Origin: Owenweeksia sp964619125
Lineage (GTDB): Bacteria > Bacteroidota > Bacteroidia > Flavobacteriales > Schleiferiaceae
Direction of reading: 5' to 3'
Length of the DNA stretch: 64,000 nucleotides
NCBI GenBank assembly: GCA_964619125.1
Contig: CAZUCA010000010.1
Coordinates: 6,880-70,879, forward strand
Both the position numbers and the translations under genes were made by a program. Below, in pieces: positions 35,833 to 43,376 of this stretch. The notes beneath the pieces are model-generated. The model saw only the letters and a list, made by a program, of their open reading frames with translations, ran no database searches and was not told the origin of the DNA. Each line of letters opens with the position of its first letter. The first letter of the stretch is position 1.

Positions 35833-37434
35833 ATGAAATACCAGTACCTTTTATTATTGACAGTTGTATTCTGTTTTAGTACCAGGGCACAATCTCTCCA
35901 GCAAACCCTTGACTCACTAAACACCGAACTTGGCAACAGTGGTTCCGATAGCAACCGGGTGAAAATCCTCAATAATTTGTCTTTTTACAATCGTCAGTCC
36001 CAGCCTGAAAGGGGCGTGGAATTGGGTAAGGAAGCGCTTGAACTGGCTAACAAAATCAACTGGCCCAAAGGCAAAGCCCAGGCACTGGCCATGGTGGGGA
36101 TAAATTATGAGGCGCTGGGAAACTATGAATTGGCACTGGAGTTTGAAACTAAATCGCTGCAGTTAAACCGTTCCTTGGGCCGCAGATCCTCCGAAGCCTC
36201 AATGCTTGCCAATATTAGTCTCATTTACCTCCACCAGTCAGATTATAGCCAGGCCCTTAAGTATGCCCTGCAGTCCAAGTCCCTTCAGGAGAACATAGGA
36301 AACAGGAAAAATCTGGCCATAGTGAACGAAAATATCGGGGTTATCTTTTTTCGCCTGAAAAATTATGAGAAGACCCGCGAATATTACCAGAAAGCAAGTG
36401 AAATCTATGCCGAACTGGATGAACCTATATCGCTGGCCCGCAGCAAGGCCAACCTCGGTTTGCTTTACTACGATCTCGGCGATTATGAAAAAGCAGAACA
36501 ATATTATCTCGAATCGCTGGCTACCAACAAAAAGTTGGGCGTTAAGCAATCGCTGTTGATCAATTACATGAACCTGGGAAACGTAAAAAGTAAACTCGGC
36601 AATTATGACGAAGCCCTTACTTATTACCAGGACGCCCTGGAACTCAGCGAGGAATTAAATAATAAACGGACTACTGCAACTACTTTCGGCAATATCGGTG
36701 ACTTGTACCTTGAAATGGCCAGGCCCATGCCGGAGCAGTCAAAAGAGCGCCGGGCCAGGCTGGCTCAGGCCAGCGACTATCTCGAACGCTCTATCGCCAT
36801 GTGCCGGGAGCTGAACTTTTATGATCCGATGATCGAGTATTACCGTTCCTTATCTGAGGTATCAAACCTGCAAAACGATTTTGAAACGGCCCTTTCCCAT
36901 TTTAAATCCTATACTGAAATCAGGGATTCAATCCGCTCCGCCGAAAAGGGACAGGAACTTAGTCTGATGGAGAGTCGTCATGAACTGGAAATACGCGATA
37001 AGAACATCACCCTGAAAGACAACCAAATACAAATACAAAAACTGGCCCTGTCCAAACAGCGTTCAGAACTTGCCCTTTATGTTGCCGGACTGATAGTACT
37101 GATACTCCTCCTGGTAATAATTCTCCGAAAATGGCTATACACCAGTCAGTCCAACCGCGAACTTTCTGAAAAAAATAAAGCTCAATTAGCACTTATCGAA
37201 AGTCAGTTAAAAGACATTAAAGCAAGGTCAAAAATTCTCAATGAAATTGCTTATATGCAGGCACATGATGTACGCGGGCCGCTTAGTACCATCCTGGGTT
37301 TAGTACAACTCATCAATCACAAGGATCCAGGCGATCCCTTTAATAAATTTGTGCTTGAAAACCTTGAAACCGTTACCAAGGAGCTGGATCAGGCGGTAAG
37401 AGAGGTCATTCAGAAAAAGGAGGAACTGCCCTGA
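35833..37434 (+). CDS. TPR membrane protein with histidine-kinase H-box but no ATPase domain
   Basis: The protein has 533 residues with a signal peptide ending STRAQ. Seven or so TPR units follow (about 40-340; NYELALEFETKSLQLNRSLG, DYEKAEQYYLESLATNKKLG, NYDEALTYYQDALELSEELN). A coiled coil precedes one membrane helix near 415-435 (LALYVAGLIVLILLLVIIL). The C-terminal cytoplasmic part has IAYMQAHDVRGPLSTILGLV and then QLI, a HisKA dimerisation H-box with the phospho-accepting His. The protein stops about 55 residues later, with none of the N, G1 or G2 boxes of the HATPase_c domain. The stop is clean and no shifted ATPase frame follows. It could be a phosphotransfer or dimer partner of another kinase, or a truncated kinase. 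Confidence 0.75.
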   Translation: MKYQYLLLLTVVFCFSTRAQSLQQTLDSLNTELGNSGSDSNRVKILNNLSFYNRQSQPERGVELGKEALELANKINWPKGKAQALAMVGINYEALGNYELALEFETKSLQLNRSLGRRSSEASMLANISLIYLHQSDYSQALKYALQSKSLQENIGNRKNLAIVNENIGVIFFRLKNYEKTREYYQKASEIYAELDEPISLARSKANLGLLYYDLGDYEKAEQYYLESLATNKKLGVKQSLLINYMNLGNVKSKLGNYDEALTYYQDALELSEELNNKRTTATTFGNIGDLYLEMARPMPEQSKERRARLAQASDYLERSIAMCRELNFYDPMIEYYRSLSEVSNLQNDFETALSHFKSYTEIRDSIRSAEKGQELSLMESRHELEIRDKNITLKDNQIQIQKLALSKQRSELALYVAGLIVLILLLVIILRKWLYTSQSNRELSEKNKAQLALIESQLKDIKARSKILNEIAYMQAHDVRGPLSTILGLVQLINHKDPGDPFNKFVLENLETVTKELDQAVREVIQKKEELP

Positions 37435-37710
37435 TGCCAGCATCCCCTCCGGCCTGAATTTCTGAATACCCCCTTCAAACAGTGCTCTTTTTTTTTCGCA
37501 CTTAAAAAAGTTATTTTTTTAGGCTTTTTATCATAAATTTTCTGGGTGTTAATATTCAGCAATTGAGCATAAGTTTACTACTCTCAAAAGGGGTATACAG
37601 CATCTCGAAAATAGGTAAGGACGCTCCGCCGATAAACTGTTATCTCTAGCGAATATTGCTCCTCTTCCCTACTCCAGGTCCGGACTGCTGAAGCCTCGAT
37701 TTTAATTTCG

Positions 37711-37748
37711 GACAAATTTGTCGGAAATAAAAATCTGCTCTATCTTTG
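37711..37748 (+). promoter_or_regulatory. Promoter of ric with palindrome GACAAATTTGTC overlapping the -33 box
   Basis: TTTG at 37717-37720, a 20-base spacer and a perfect TATCTTTG at 37741-37748 make a near-consensus Bacteroidota promoter (TTTG-N19-TAnnTTTG). The TTTG lies inside the 12-bp perfect palindrome GACAAATTTGTC at 37711-37722. A protein bound there would block the promoter. Similar palindromes precede nos and azurin. Confidence 0.6.
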
Positions 37749-37757
37749 TCCGGTCTT

Positions 37758-37821
37758 TAGGAAGGTAGCCAAAGCTGCAAAGCCTTCCTATGACCGCATA
37801 AAGCTCAGCGCTGCTTGAGCT
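37758..37821 (+). other. Structured leader of ric: two stem-loops
   Basis: TAGGAAGG (37758-37765) pairs perfectly with CCTTCCTA (37783-37790). Then AGCTCA (37802-37807) pairs with TGAGCT (37816-37821). Both lie in the transcribed leader of about 120 bases predicted from the -7 box at 37741. No riboswitch class is recognised. Confidence 0.4.
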
Positions 37822-37835
37822 GAACCTCAATAAAG

Positions 37836-37847
37836 GACAATTTTGTC
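37836..37847. promoter_or_regulatory. Second palindromic site GACAATTTTGTC before ric
   Basis: This is an imperfect copy of the GACAAATTTGTC site, extended as GGACAATTTTGTCT, 28-39 bases before the ric start codon. It may serve a second promoter with TTAATTTG at 37851-37858, or roadblock the first. Confidence 0.45.
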
Positions 37848-37874
37848 TGATTAATTTGAATTGATTCTTTTACT

Positions 37875-38609
37875 ATGGAAACCTTAGAGGAAAAAGCAAT
37901 CGGCGAACTGGTGGCCGCCAATTACCGCACTGCCACCGTATTCAAAAAACATAAAATTGATTTTTGCTGCCAAGGTGGGCGCACTATCAGTGAAGCCTGC
38001 CAGAAGAAGGGTATCAGCATCTGGCCTCTTCTCCGCGAGTTGGAGGAGGTAATGCAGGAGCAGGGTCAGAAGGATATTGACTATCAAAACTGGCCCCTGG
38101 ATTTACTAAGCGATTATATCGAGAAAAAGCACCATCGCTATGTAGAAAGCCGCATTCCCGAAATAAAGGGTTTTCTCGACAAGCTTTGCCGGGTACACGG
38201 TGAGCGCCACCCCGAACTATTTAAGATAAACGGGCACTTTACCGCCTCAGCTGCCGCCCTTAGCCAGCATATGAAAAAGGAAGAACTGGTGCTGTTTCCC
38301 TATGTACGCAAGATGGTACAAACCCGGGCCCGGGGTGAGGTGCTTCCTGCACCTCAATTTGGCCGGGTAGCCAATCCTATTGCCAGCATGATGGAGGAAC
38401 ACGACAACGAGGGCGAGCGCTTCCGGGAAATTGCCGAACTCAGCAATGACTACAATCCTCCCGCTGATGCCTGTAACACCTACCGCGTTTGTTTTGCCTT
38501 ATTAAAGGAATTTGAAGATGACCTCCATCTGCATATTCACCTCGAAAACAACATCCTTTTTCCCAAGGCTAAAGGGATGGAGTCCGAATTGATAGCAGAG
38601 ACTGCCTAA
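37875..38609 (+). CDS. ric: Iron-sulfur cluster repair di-iron protein (Ric/YtfE/ScdA)
   Basis: The protein has 244 residues. An N-terminal ScdA_N domain carries AIGELVAANYRTATVFKKHK and IDFCCQGGRTI with the typical paired Cys. A haemerythrin-like domain follows (from about 80) with histidine and glutamate ligands: EKKHHRYVE, QHMKKEELVLFPY, MMEEHDNEGERF, and LHIHLENNILFPKA. The protein repairs Fe-S clusters damaged by nitric oxide or peroxide and may release iron or reduce NO. It has its own promoter with palindromic sites shared with nos and azurin, and its own strong terminator. The neighbouring nitrogen-oxide genes fit a role in NO stress. Confidence 0.92.
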   Translation: METLEEKAIGELVAANYRTATVFKKHKIDFCCQGGRTISEACQKKGISIWPLLRELEEVMQEQGQKDIDYQNWPLDLLSDYIEKKHHRYVESRIPEIKGFLDKLCRVHGERHPELFKINGHFTASAAALSQHMKKEELVLFPYVRKMVQTRARGEVLPAPQFGRVANPIASMMEEHDNEGERFREIAELSNDYNPPADACNTYRVCFALLKEFEDDLHLHIHLENNILFPKAKGMESELIAETA

Positions 38610-38620
38610 GTCTCAAACCA

Positions 38621-38655
38621 GAGCCCCCGGTCAGAAAACCGGGGGCTCGATTTTA
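38621..38655 (+). terminator. Rho-independent terminator after ric
   Basis: GAGCCCCCGGT pairs with ACCGGGGGCTC around a six-base loop, followed by GATTTTATT. Confidence 0.9.
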
Positions 38656-38688
38656 TTAGGAAAAGTATCAAAACTGCCTCCGGAGAAT

Positions 38689-38970
38689 TTAGAAACAGTT
38701 AACCAGCATCAGGAATAAACTGGTAAAAATATTGGCGGCAAACATCCATACCACCCAGCGCAACGGGCTGTGGGAAATGGCAGTGGCGTTGGAAGCCATG
38801 GCCACGCAGGATAACAGCACTAATTCCCAGGTGGGAGCCCCGCAAGCCAGTACTACCAGTAAAGCCACCGAAGCGAGGCAGGTGCCCGCCATCAGGCTTA
38901 CTGACATGATTCCAAAATAGTTGAATTGATTAGTATCAATCAAGGCATTAATTCGTTGTACAGTACTCAT
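38689..38970 (-). CDS. 93-residue membrane protein divergent from the Crp/Fnr gene
   Basis: Three membrane helices are visible: FGIMSVSLMAGTCLASVALL, WELVLLSCVAMASNATAI and WVVWMFAANIFTSLFLMLV. Three Cys lie in or near the helices. No family is recognised. The promoter region shared with the divergent Crp/Fnr gene carries a perfect -7 box (TAGCTTTG) and an FNR-like palindrome in exactly the geometry seen at the nos operon. The gene is therefore probably induced under the same low-oxygen or nitrogen-oxide conditions. A role in anaerobic respiration is inferred only from that. Confidence 0.6.
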   Translation of the reverse strand: MSTVQRINALIDTNQFNYFGIMSVSLMAGTCLASVALLVVLACGAPTWELVLLSCVAMASNATAISHSPLRWVVWMFAANIFTSLFLMLVNCF

Positions 38971-38989
38971 TCTTCAAAGATTTTCGCCA

Positions 38990-39035
38990 CAAAGCTATTT
39001 CGGATATATTTGTCCTTTTATGATCCAGATCATAA
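38990..39035 (-). promoter_or_regulatory. FNR-like box TTATGATC-CA-GATCATAA with -7 box TAGCTTTG (divergent promoter)
   Basis: An 18-bp palindrome at 39018-39035 contains TGAT-CCAG-ATCA. On the minus strand TAGCTTTG (38997-38990) is a perfect -7 box, and its last base is 36.5 nt from the palindrome centre. On the plus strand TATATTTG (39005-39012) is a perfect -7 box for the regulator gene at 39040, with the palindrome over its transcription start. That geometry suggests activation of the leftward gene and autorepression of the regulator. Confidence 0.65.
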
Positions 39036-39039
39036 TCTT

Positions 39040-39642
39040 ATGACCGTCATTCAGGAAGAACTTTTGCGTCATTATGGCGCCAGCAGGCAGAGCTACGACA
39101 AGGATAACCTCATATTCGGGCAGGGTGAAAAGGCACGCTTTTACTACGAAGTGATTTATGGTGAAGTCAAGATGTGCAACTATAACGCTGAGGGGCGTGA
39201 GTTTATCCAGGGTATTTTCTCTGCCGGGCGGAGCTTCGGTGAGCCGGCCCTCTTTGGCGACTTTCCCTACCCGGCCCATGCCATTGCCTTAAGGGGAACG
39301 GAGGTATGGCAGCTCCCCGCTAACGACTTTTATGAACTGCTCAAAGAGCATCCGGAAGTACATTTTAAAATCACCTCACAAATAGCGGCCCGCCTTCATT
39401 ACAAGGCCATAATGGCCCAGGAAATGTCTCATAGCGATGCCGCCAGCCGCATTCTGAAACTTCTTCGCTACCTCAAGTATGAGGTGTATGGACTAAAGGA
39501 GCCCTATTCCTACCGGGTAGAACTGACCCGGCAGCAAATTGCCGATCTCACCGGGCTGAGGGTGGAAACCGTAATCCGCAGCATTAAAAACCTCGCTCAT
39601 GAGGATGTCATAAGGATTTATCAAAGAAAAATCATGATCTGA
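39040..39642 (+). CDS. Crp/Fnr family regulator, candidate nitrogen-oxide/oxygen regulator of the nos operon
   Basis: The protein has 200 residues from MTVIQEEL. The frame is open upstream to 38926, but that region is the divergent promoter. A beta-roll sensor domain (LIFGQGEKARFYYEVIYGEV, SFGEPALFGDFPYPAHAIAL) is followed by a dimer helix and winged HTH. The recognition helix is LTGLRVETVIRSIKNL. It keeps the Glu and Arg of FNR's VETISR, which read the TGAT half site, and replaces Ser by Ile. There is only one Cys (KMCNY), so an FNR-type [4Fe-4S] cluster is excluded. A haem-based or other NO sensor of the Dnr type is more likely. TGAT-N4-ATCA boxes occur at its own promoter, at nos and, with one change, at nadA. 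Confidence 0.85.
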   Translation: MTVIQEELLRHYGASRQSYDKDNLIFGQGEKARFYYEVIYGEVKMCNYNAEGREFIQGIFSAGRSFGEPALFGDFPYPAHAIALRGTEVWQLPANDFYELLKEHPEVHFKITSQIAARLHYKAIMAQEMSHSDAASRILKLLRYLKYEVYGLKEPYSYRVELTRQQIADLTGLRVETVIRSIKNLAHEDVIRIYQRKIMI

Positions 39643-39670
39643 GGGTAAATAGGGTGCAGGTGAGCCAGGG

Positions 39671-39714
39671 CTGACAATTATCAGTGTAGAAGCGTGTTGC
39701 CACCGCTAAATTTG
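39671..39714 (+). promoter_or_regulatory. FNR-like site and -7 box before nadA
   Basis: CTGACAATTATCAG (39671-39684) differs by one base from the TGATAATTATCA core at nos. TAAATTTG (39707-39714) is a perfect -7 box. The centre-to-box distance is 36.5 nt, the same as at nos and at 38990. Confidence 0.55.
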
Positions 39715-39760
39715 CCGCTCAAGCGCATTAATAACAGTATTAATAACAATCAGCAGATTT

Positions 39761-40735
39761 ATGACCAGGGAAGAATTAAAGCGCAGCATTTCCCGCCTAC
39801 GCATCGAAAAGAACGCCATTATACTGGCCCACTATTACCAGGAACCCGATATTCAGGATATCGCCGATTTTGTAGGCGACAGCCTGGCTCTGGCCCAGGA
39901 AGCGGCCCGGGTGGATGCCGATATCATTGTCTTTGCCGGGGTTCACTTTATGGCCGAAACCGCCAAGATCCTAAACCCCAACCGCAAGGTACTCCTTCCG
40001 GACCTTGAGGCCGGTTGCTCCCTGGCGGACTCCTGCCCTCCTGCCGATTTCAGCGCCTTTGTTAAGCAATACCCCGACCACCTGGTGGTGAGCTACATCA
40101 ACTGTTCTGCGGAGGTTAAAGCCCTCAGTGATATTGTCTGTACCAGTTCCAATGCGGTGAAGATCATCAATTCCATCCCGCCGGAGCAGCCCATAATCTT
40201 TGCTCCCGATGTTAACCTGGGGCGCTATCTCGAAAAAACCACCGGCCGTAAAATGAAGCTTTGGAACGGTGCCTGCATGGTGCACGAAGCTTTTGATCTT
40301 GATAAAATCCTGCGCTTAAAGGCCGAAAATCCGGAGGCCAAGATCATTGCTCACCCCGAGTCGGAAGATCACATTCTGCGGGTGGCAAATTTCATCGGGT
40401 CGACCGCAGCGCTGCTGCGTTTTGCCGAAGAAGACGAGGCCACCACCTTTATCATTGCCACTGAACATGGCATCCTCCATAAAATGTCGCGTATGCTGCC
40501 CCATAAAAAGCTGATTCCGGCGCCGGGCGTGGAAGACAACACTTGTGCCTGTAGCGAGTGTGCTTATATGAAGCTCAACACCTTACAAAAGCTACACGAC
40601 TGTCTGCTCAACGAATCACCTGAAATTATTCTGGAAGCATCGCTGGCACAGGCCGCCCTGAGACCGGTGGAGAAGATGTTTAGCATTACCAATCAAGCTC
40701 CTGTATGCGCTCCGGCCACTGCGACATCCTGGTAG
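39761..40735 (+). CDS. nadA: Quinolinate synthase NadA
   Basis: The protein has 324 residues. NadA condenses iminoaspartate with dihydroxyacetone phosphate to quinolinate for NAD synthesis, using a [4Fe-4S] cluster. The three cluster cysteines are in LEAGCSLADSCP (first Cys), NGACMVHEAF, and NTCACSECAYMKLNTL. The substrate-binding motifs AHYYQEPDIQDIADFVGDSL, FAGVHFMAETAKIL and ATEHGILHKM are intact. The length fits the family. It overlaps nadB by 31 bases. The FNR-like site upstream suggests control by oxygen or NO status, sensible for an enzyme with a sensitive cluster. Confidence 0.96.
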   Translation: MTREELKRSISRLRIEKNAIILAHYYQEPDIQDIADFVGDSLALAQEAARVDADIIVFAGVHFMAETAKILNPNRKVLLPDLEAGCSLADSCPPADFSAFVKQYPDHLVVSYINCSAEVKALSDIVCTSSNAVKIINSIPPEQPIIFAPDVNLGRYLEKTTGRKMKLWNGACMVHEAFDLDKILRLKAENPEAKIIAHPESEDHILRVANFIGSTAALLRFAEEDEATTFIIATEHGILHKMSRMLPHKKLIPAPGVEDNTCACSECAYMKLNTLQKLHDCLLNESPEIILEASLAQAALRPVEKMFSITNQAPVCAPATATSW

Positions 40736-42231
40736 TAGGAAGTGGTATTGCCGGCCTGAGCTTCGCCCTTCACTGCAGCCGTTATTTCCCCGATAAGAAG
40801 ATCGTGGTGCTGAGCAAGGAATCGCTGGCCGAAAGCAACACGCGCTATGCCCAGGGAGGAATAGCCGCCGTCACCGATTTATTGGCCGATTCTTTTAGCG
40901 AACATTGTGCGGACACGCTCACCGCCGGCGATGGCCTTTGTGACCCGGGCGTGGTGGGGATGGTGGTGCACCAGGCCCCCCTCGCCATTGCCCAGCTCGA
41001 GGCCTGGGGCATACATTTTGACCGGCAGGGCAATGAGCTTGAACGGGCCCGTGAGGGCGGACACAGCCAGGCAAGGGTGCTACATTGTAAGGATCATACC
41101 GGTGCCAGCATTAGCGACCAGTTGCTTAGGCAGTGCCGGCAATCGGCCAATATTGAATTGCGCGAAAAGCAATTTGTAAGCGGCCTCCTTATTGATGAAA
41201 CTCCCACCCGTCGTTGTTGCCACGGGGTGAAGGTTATTAATGGCAAGAGTAGCAGTAGAATCTATGCCCAAAAGGTAATGCTCGCCTGCGGCGGCATAGG
41301 ACAGCTCTATCAGCTCAGTTCCAACCCGGCGCTTGCCACCGGTGATGGTATTGGCCTGGCCCGGGCCGCAGGAGTAGCGTTAGAAAAGATGGCCTACATC
41401 CAGTTTCACCCCACCGTTTTATACGGTACACACAGTCAGCAGCCCTTTCTTATTTCAGAAGCGGTGCGGGGATTTGGCGCCATTTTGCGCAACCACCGCG
41501 GAGAAGATTTTATGCCTCGCTACGATGCGAGGGCTTCGCTCGCCACCCGCGACATCGTAAGTCGGGCTATTTTTTCAGAAATGCAAAAAAGTGGCACCGA
41601 CCACCTCTGGCTCGATCTGCGTCATCTCGATCAGGAGGAGTTCAATAAAAAATTTCCCACTATTGCTGCCAGGCTGGAGGAGGAACATATCGATCCGGGG
41701 AGCGAGCTGCTTCCTATAGCCCCGGCAGCGCATTACTTGTGTGGTGGTATTGCCACCAACCCCTTTGGCGAAACCAGTTTAGATAACTTACTGGCCTGCG
41801 GGGAAACCGCCTGCACCGGCTTACACGGCGCCAACCGCTTAGCCTCCAATTCCCTGCTGGAAGCGGTGGTATATGCACAGCAGGCAGCGTTAGGCCTTAA
41901 AAGTGCGCATTGGGATAATACCCCCCCCTCATCATTGATCGACTCTGAACCGGTGCGGTCCACTCAGCCCAACCCCAGCCGAAGGGATTTGCAAAAACTG
42001 ATGACCGAAAAAGTGGGTATTGTAAGGGAAAAAGAAGCATTGGTAAACGCCAGGCTTAAAGTGGAACAATGGCTGAATGAATTTAGACCTTCACCACTAC
42101 AGGCCTCTGACTGGGAGCTACAGAATATGCTGTGGACCGCCCTGGCCATAATAGAAGATTCACTGCAACAAACCGAAAACCGCGGCACCTTTTATCGCCG
42201 TGATCTGGCCAGGAGCCCTTCCTTAGTATGA
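40705..42231 (+). CDS. nadB: L-aspartate oxidase NadB
   Basis: The protein has 508 residues. It is an FAD enzyme that oxidises aspartate to iminoaspartate for NadA, with oxygen or fumarate as acceptor. The FAD dinucleotide motif is at the start: CDILVVGSGIAGLSFALHC. Other family motifs are ESNTRYAQGGIAAV, REGGHSQARVLHCKDHTGAS, FHPTVLYG, LISEAVRGFGAIL, HYLCGGIATNPFGETSLDNL, and the substrate Arg region GANRLASNSLLEAVVY. It overlaps nadA by 31 bases and its 3' end overlaps the convergent membrane-protein gene by 40 bases. Confidence 0.95.
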   Translation: MRSGHCDILVVGSGIAGLSFALHCSRYFPDKKIVVLSKESLAESNTRYAQGGIAAVTDLLADSFSEHCADTLTAGDGLCDPGVVGMVVHQAPLAIAQLEAWGIHFDRQGNELERAREGGHSQARVLHCKDHTGASISDQLLRQCRQSANIELREKQFVSGLLIDETPTRRCCHGVKVINGKSSSRIYAQKVMLACGGIGQLYQLSSNPALATGDGIGLARAAGVALEKMAYIQFHPTVLYGTHSQQPFLISEAVRGFGAILRNHRGEDFMPRYDARASLATRDIVSRAIFSEMQKSGTDHLWLDLRHLDQEEFNKKFPTIAARLEEEHIDPGSELLPIAPAAHYLCGGIATNPFGETSLDNLLACGETACTGLHGANRLASNSLLEAVVYAQQAALGLKSAHWDNTPPSSLIDSEPVRSTQPNPSRRDLQKLMTEKVGIVREKEALVNARLKVEQWLNEFRPSPLQASDWELQNMLWTALAIIEDSLQQTENRGTFYRRDLARSPSLV

Positions 42232-43376
42232 TTTACAGGAATGGGCAGTTTGCGCCAGCTCAGCAAAAGCAGTGCCGCCCATACTATCGCCAGCAGAGCA
42301 TAGAGAGCAAAGGTGAGATGGGGCCAAAACACAAAATCTTCAATATAATAAAGAGACGGTAAGGTGAGGGCCACTTCGGTGGCCAGGAACAACAGCCAGT
42401 AAGCCATCAGTAAAGCAGAGAAACGCCGGGAGTGGTCGTGAAAATGAGACCAGATAAAGGGGGTGAAAAAGCCGAGGAAAATAAAATGGAGCCAGGCAAT
42501 CAGGTAGAAGCGATTGCCCGCCACCGCATCGGCCACCTCCGGCAGCGATCCCAGCAACTGGAAGACCAGCTTTAAAGCAAGTATAGCCAGTAAAAGCAGC
42601 TGGCTGTTGGTCCTTCTTTTTATGGCTAGCCGGCGAAACAGCATGATGCCGGCAATTACTTGTAAAAAGGCCCCTGCCCCACCGGCGAGATTTATCCAAA
42701 AGGCATCAAAAGAATAATCGAGGCTATGAGCCCAGGTAAGAACCGCCCCGCTTACAAACAACCAGAGAAATGCCTGCCAGGGCCAGGACTGGTTATTCAG
42801 CCACTTTTTAGCAATAAGGGCCAGGGCAAAGAGCAGGAAAGCACCATTATACTGAAAGTGCAGGTAAAAGAAAATGGCCTGCTGATACCAGGGTGAGCTT
42901 TGCATGTCATTGGCCATCAACGGCCCCAGGGCGTAGGGCCCGAGGCTGGAAAGGAAAAACATTATAATGCCACTGCGCAAAAGGGCAATGGCCAATCCCC
43001 TTCCCTTAAAATGCCGCCAAATTTTGATAAGGAGCACATAACTCAGCCACAGGTGCAAGGTGGAAAAGCTGATTGACACCGCGGCATAGCCCTGAAAAGG
43101 AAAGGAAAACAGCATACCGGCGACGCAAAGCGACATTCCCCCCATTAGTAAAGCATGACTGCGTGGTATGGGCAGTTGCCAGTAGCGGTACAACAGTAGC
43201 AGTAAGGCCTGAAACAGCCAACCCAGCAACATCAGGTGAGAATGGGCGTGCAGCACATTTTTAAAGGTATAAGCGGCTGGCGCCACAAAGTAAAAACGCA
43301 GCATTACCCCTATAAAAGCGGCTATTATGCCACTGGCAAGAGTAATCTTCCACAAAAGAGCTTCGTTAATTTTCAC
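42192..43376 (-). CDS. Multi-pass membrane protein of the nos operon with His-rich first helices
   Basis: The protein has 394 residues and about 11-12 predicted helices. The first helices carry NVLHAHSHLMLLGWLFQALL, a His pattern (HAHSH) like that of haem-copper oxidase subunit I and NnrS-type proteins. WLHFIFLGFFTPFIWSHFHD near the end has three more His within membrane segments, which suggests haem or copper binding. It overlaps the preceding NnrS-like gene by 11 bases and is the last gene of the nos transcript. NnrS relatives protect against NO or take part in denitrification. The assignment is by features, not clear family identity. Confidence 0.5.
   Translation of the reverse strand: MKINEALLWKITLASGIIAAFIGVMLRFYFVAPAAYTFKNVLHAHSHLMLLGWLFQALLLLLYRYWQLPIPRSHALLMGGMSLCVAGMLFSFPFQGYAAVSISFSTLHLWLSYVLLIKIWRHFKGRGLAIALLRSGIIMFFLSSLGPYALGPLMANDMQSSPWYQQAIFFYLHFQYNGAFLLFALALIAKKWLNNQSWPWQAFLWLFVSGAVLTWAHSLDYSFDAFWINLAGGAGAFLQVIAGIMLFRRLAIKRRTNSQLLLLAILALKLVFQLLGSLPEVADAVAGNRFYLIAWLHFIFLGFFTPFIWSHFHDHSRRFSALLMAYWLLFLATEVALTLPSLYYIEDFVFWPHLTFALYALLAIVWAALLLLSWRKLPIPVNHTKEGLLARSRR

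Noticed and set aside
39002..39015. GGATATATTTGTCC as another GGACAAATTTGTCC operator
   Set aside because: It has two mismatches and coincides with the perfect -7 box TATATTTG of the regulator gene, which explains the sequence sufficiently.
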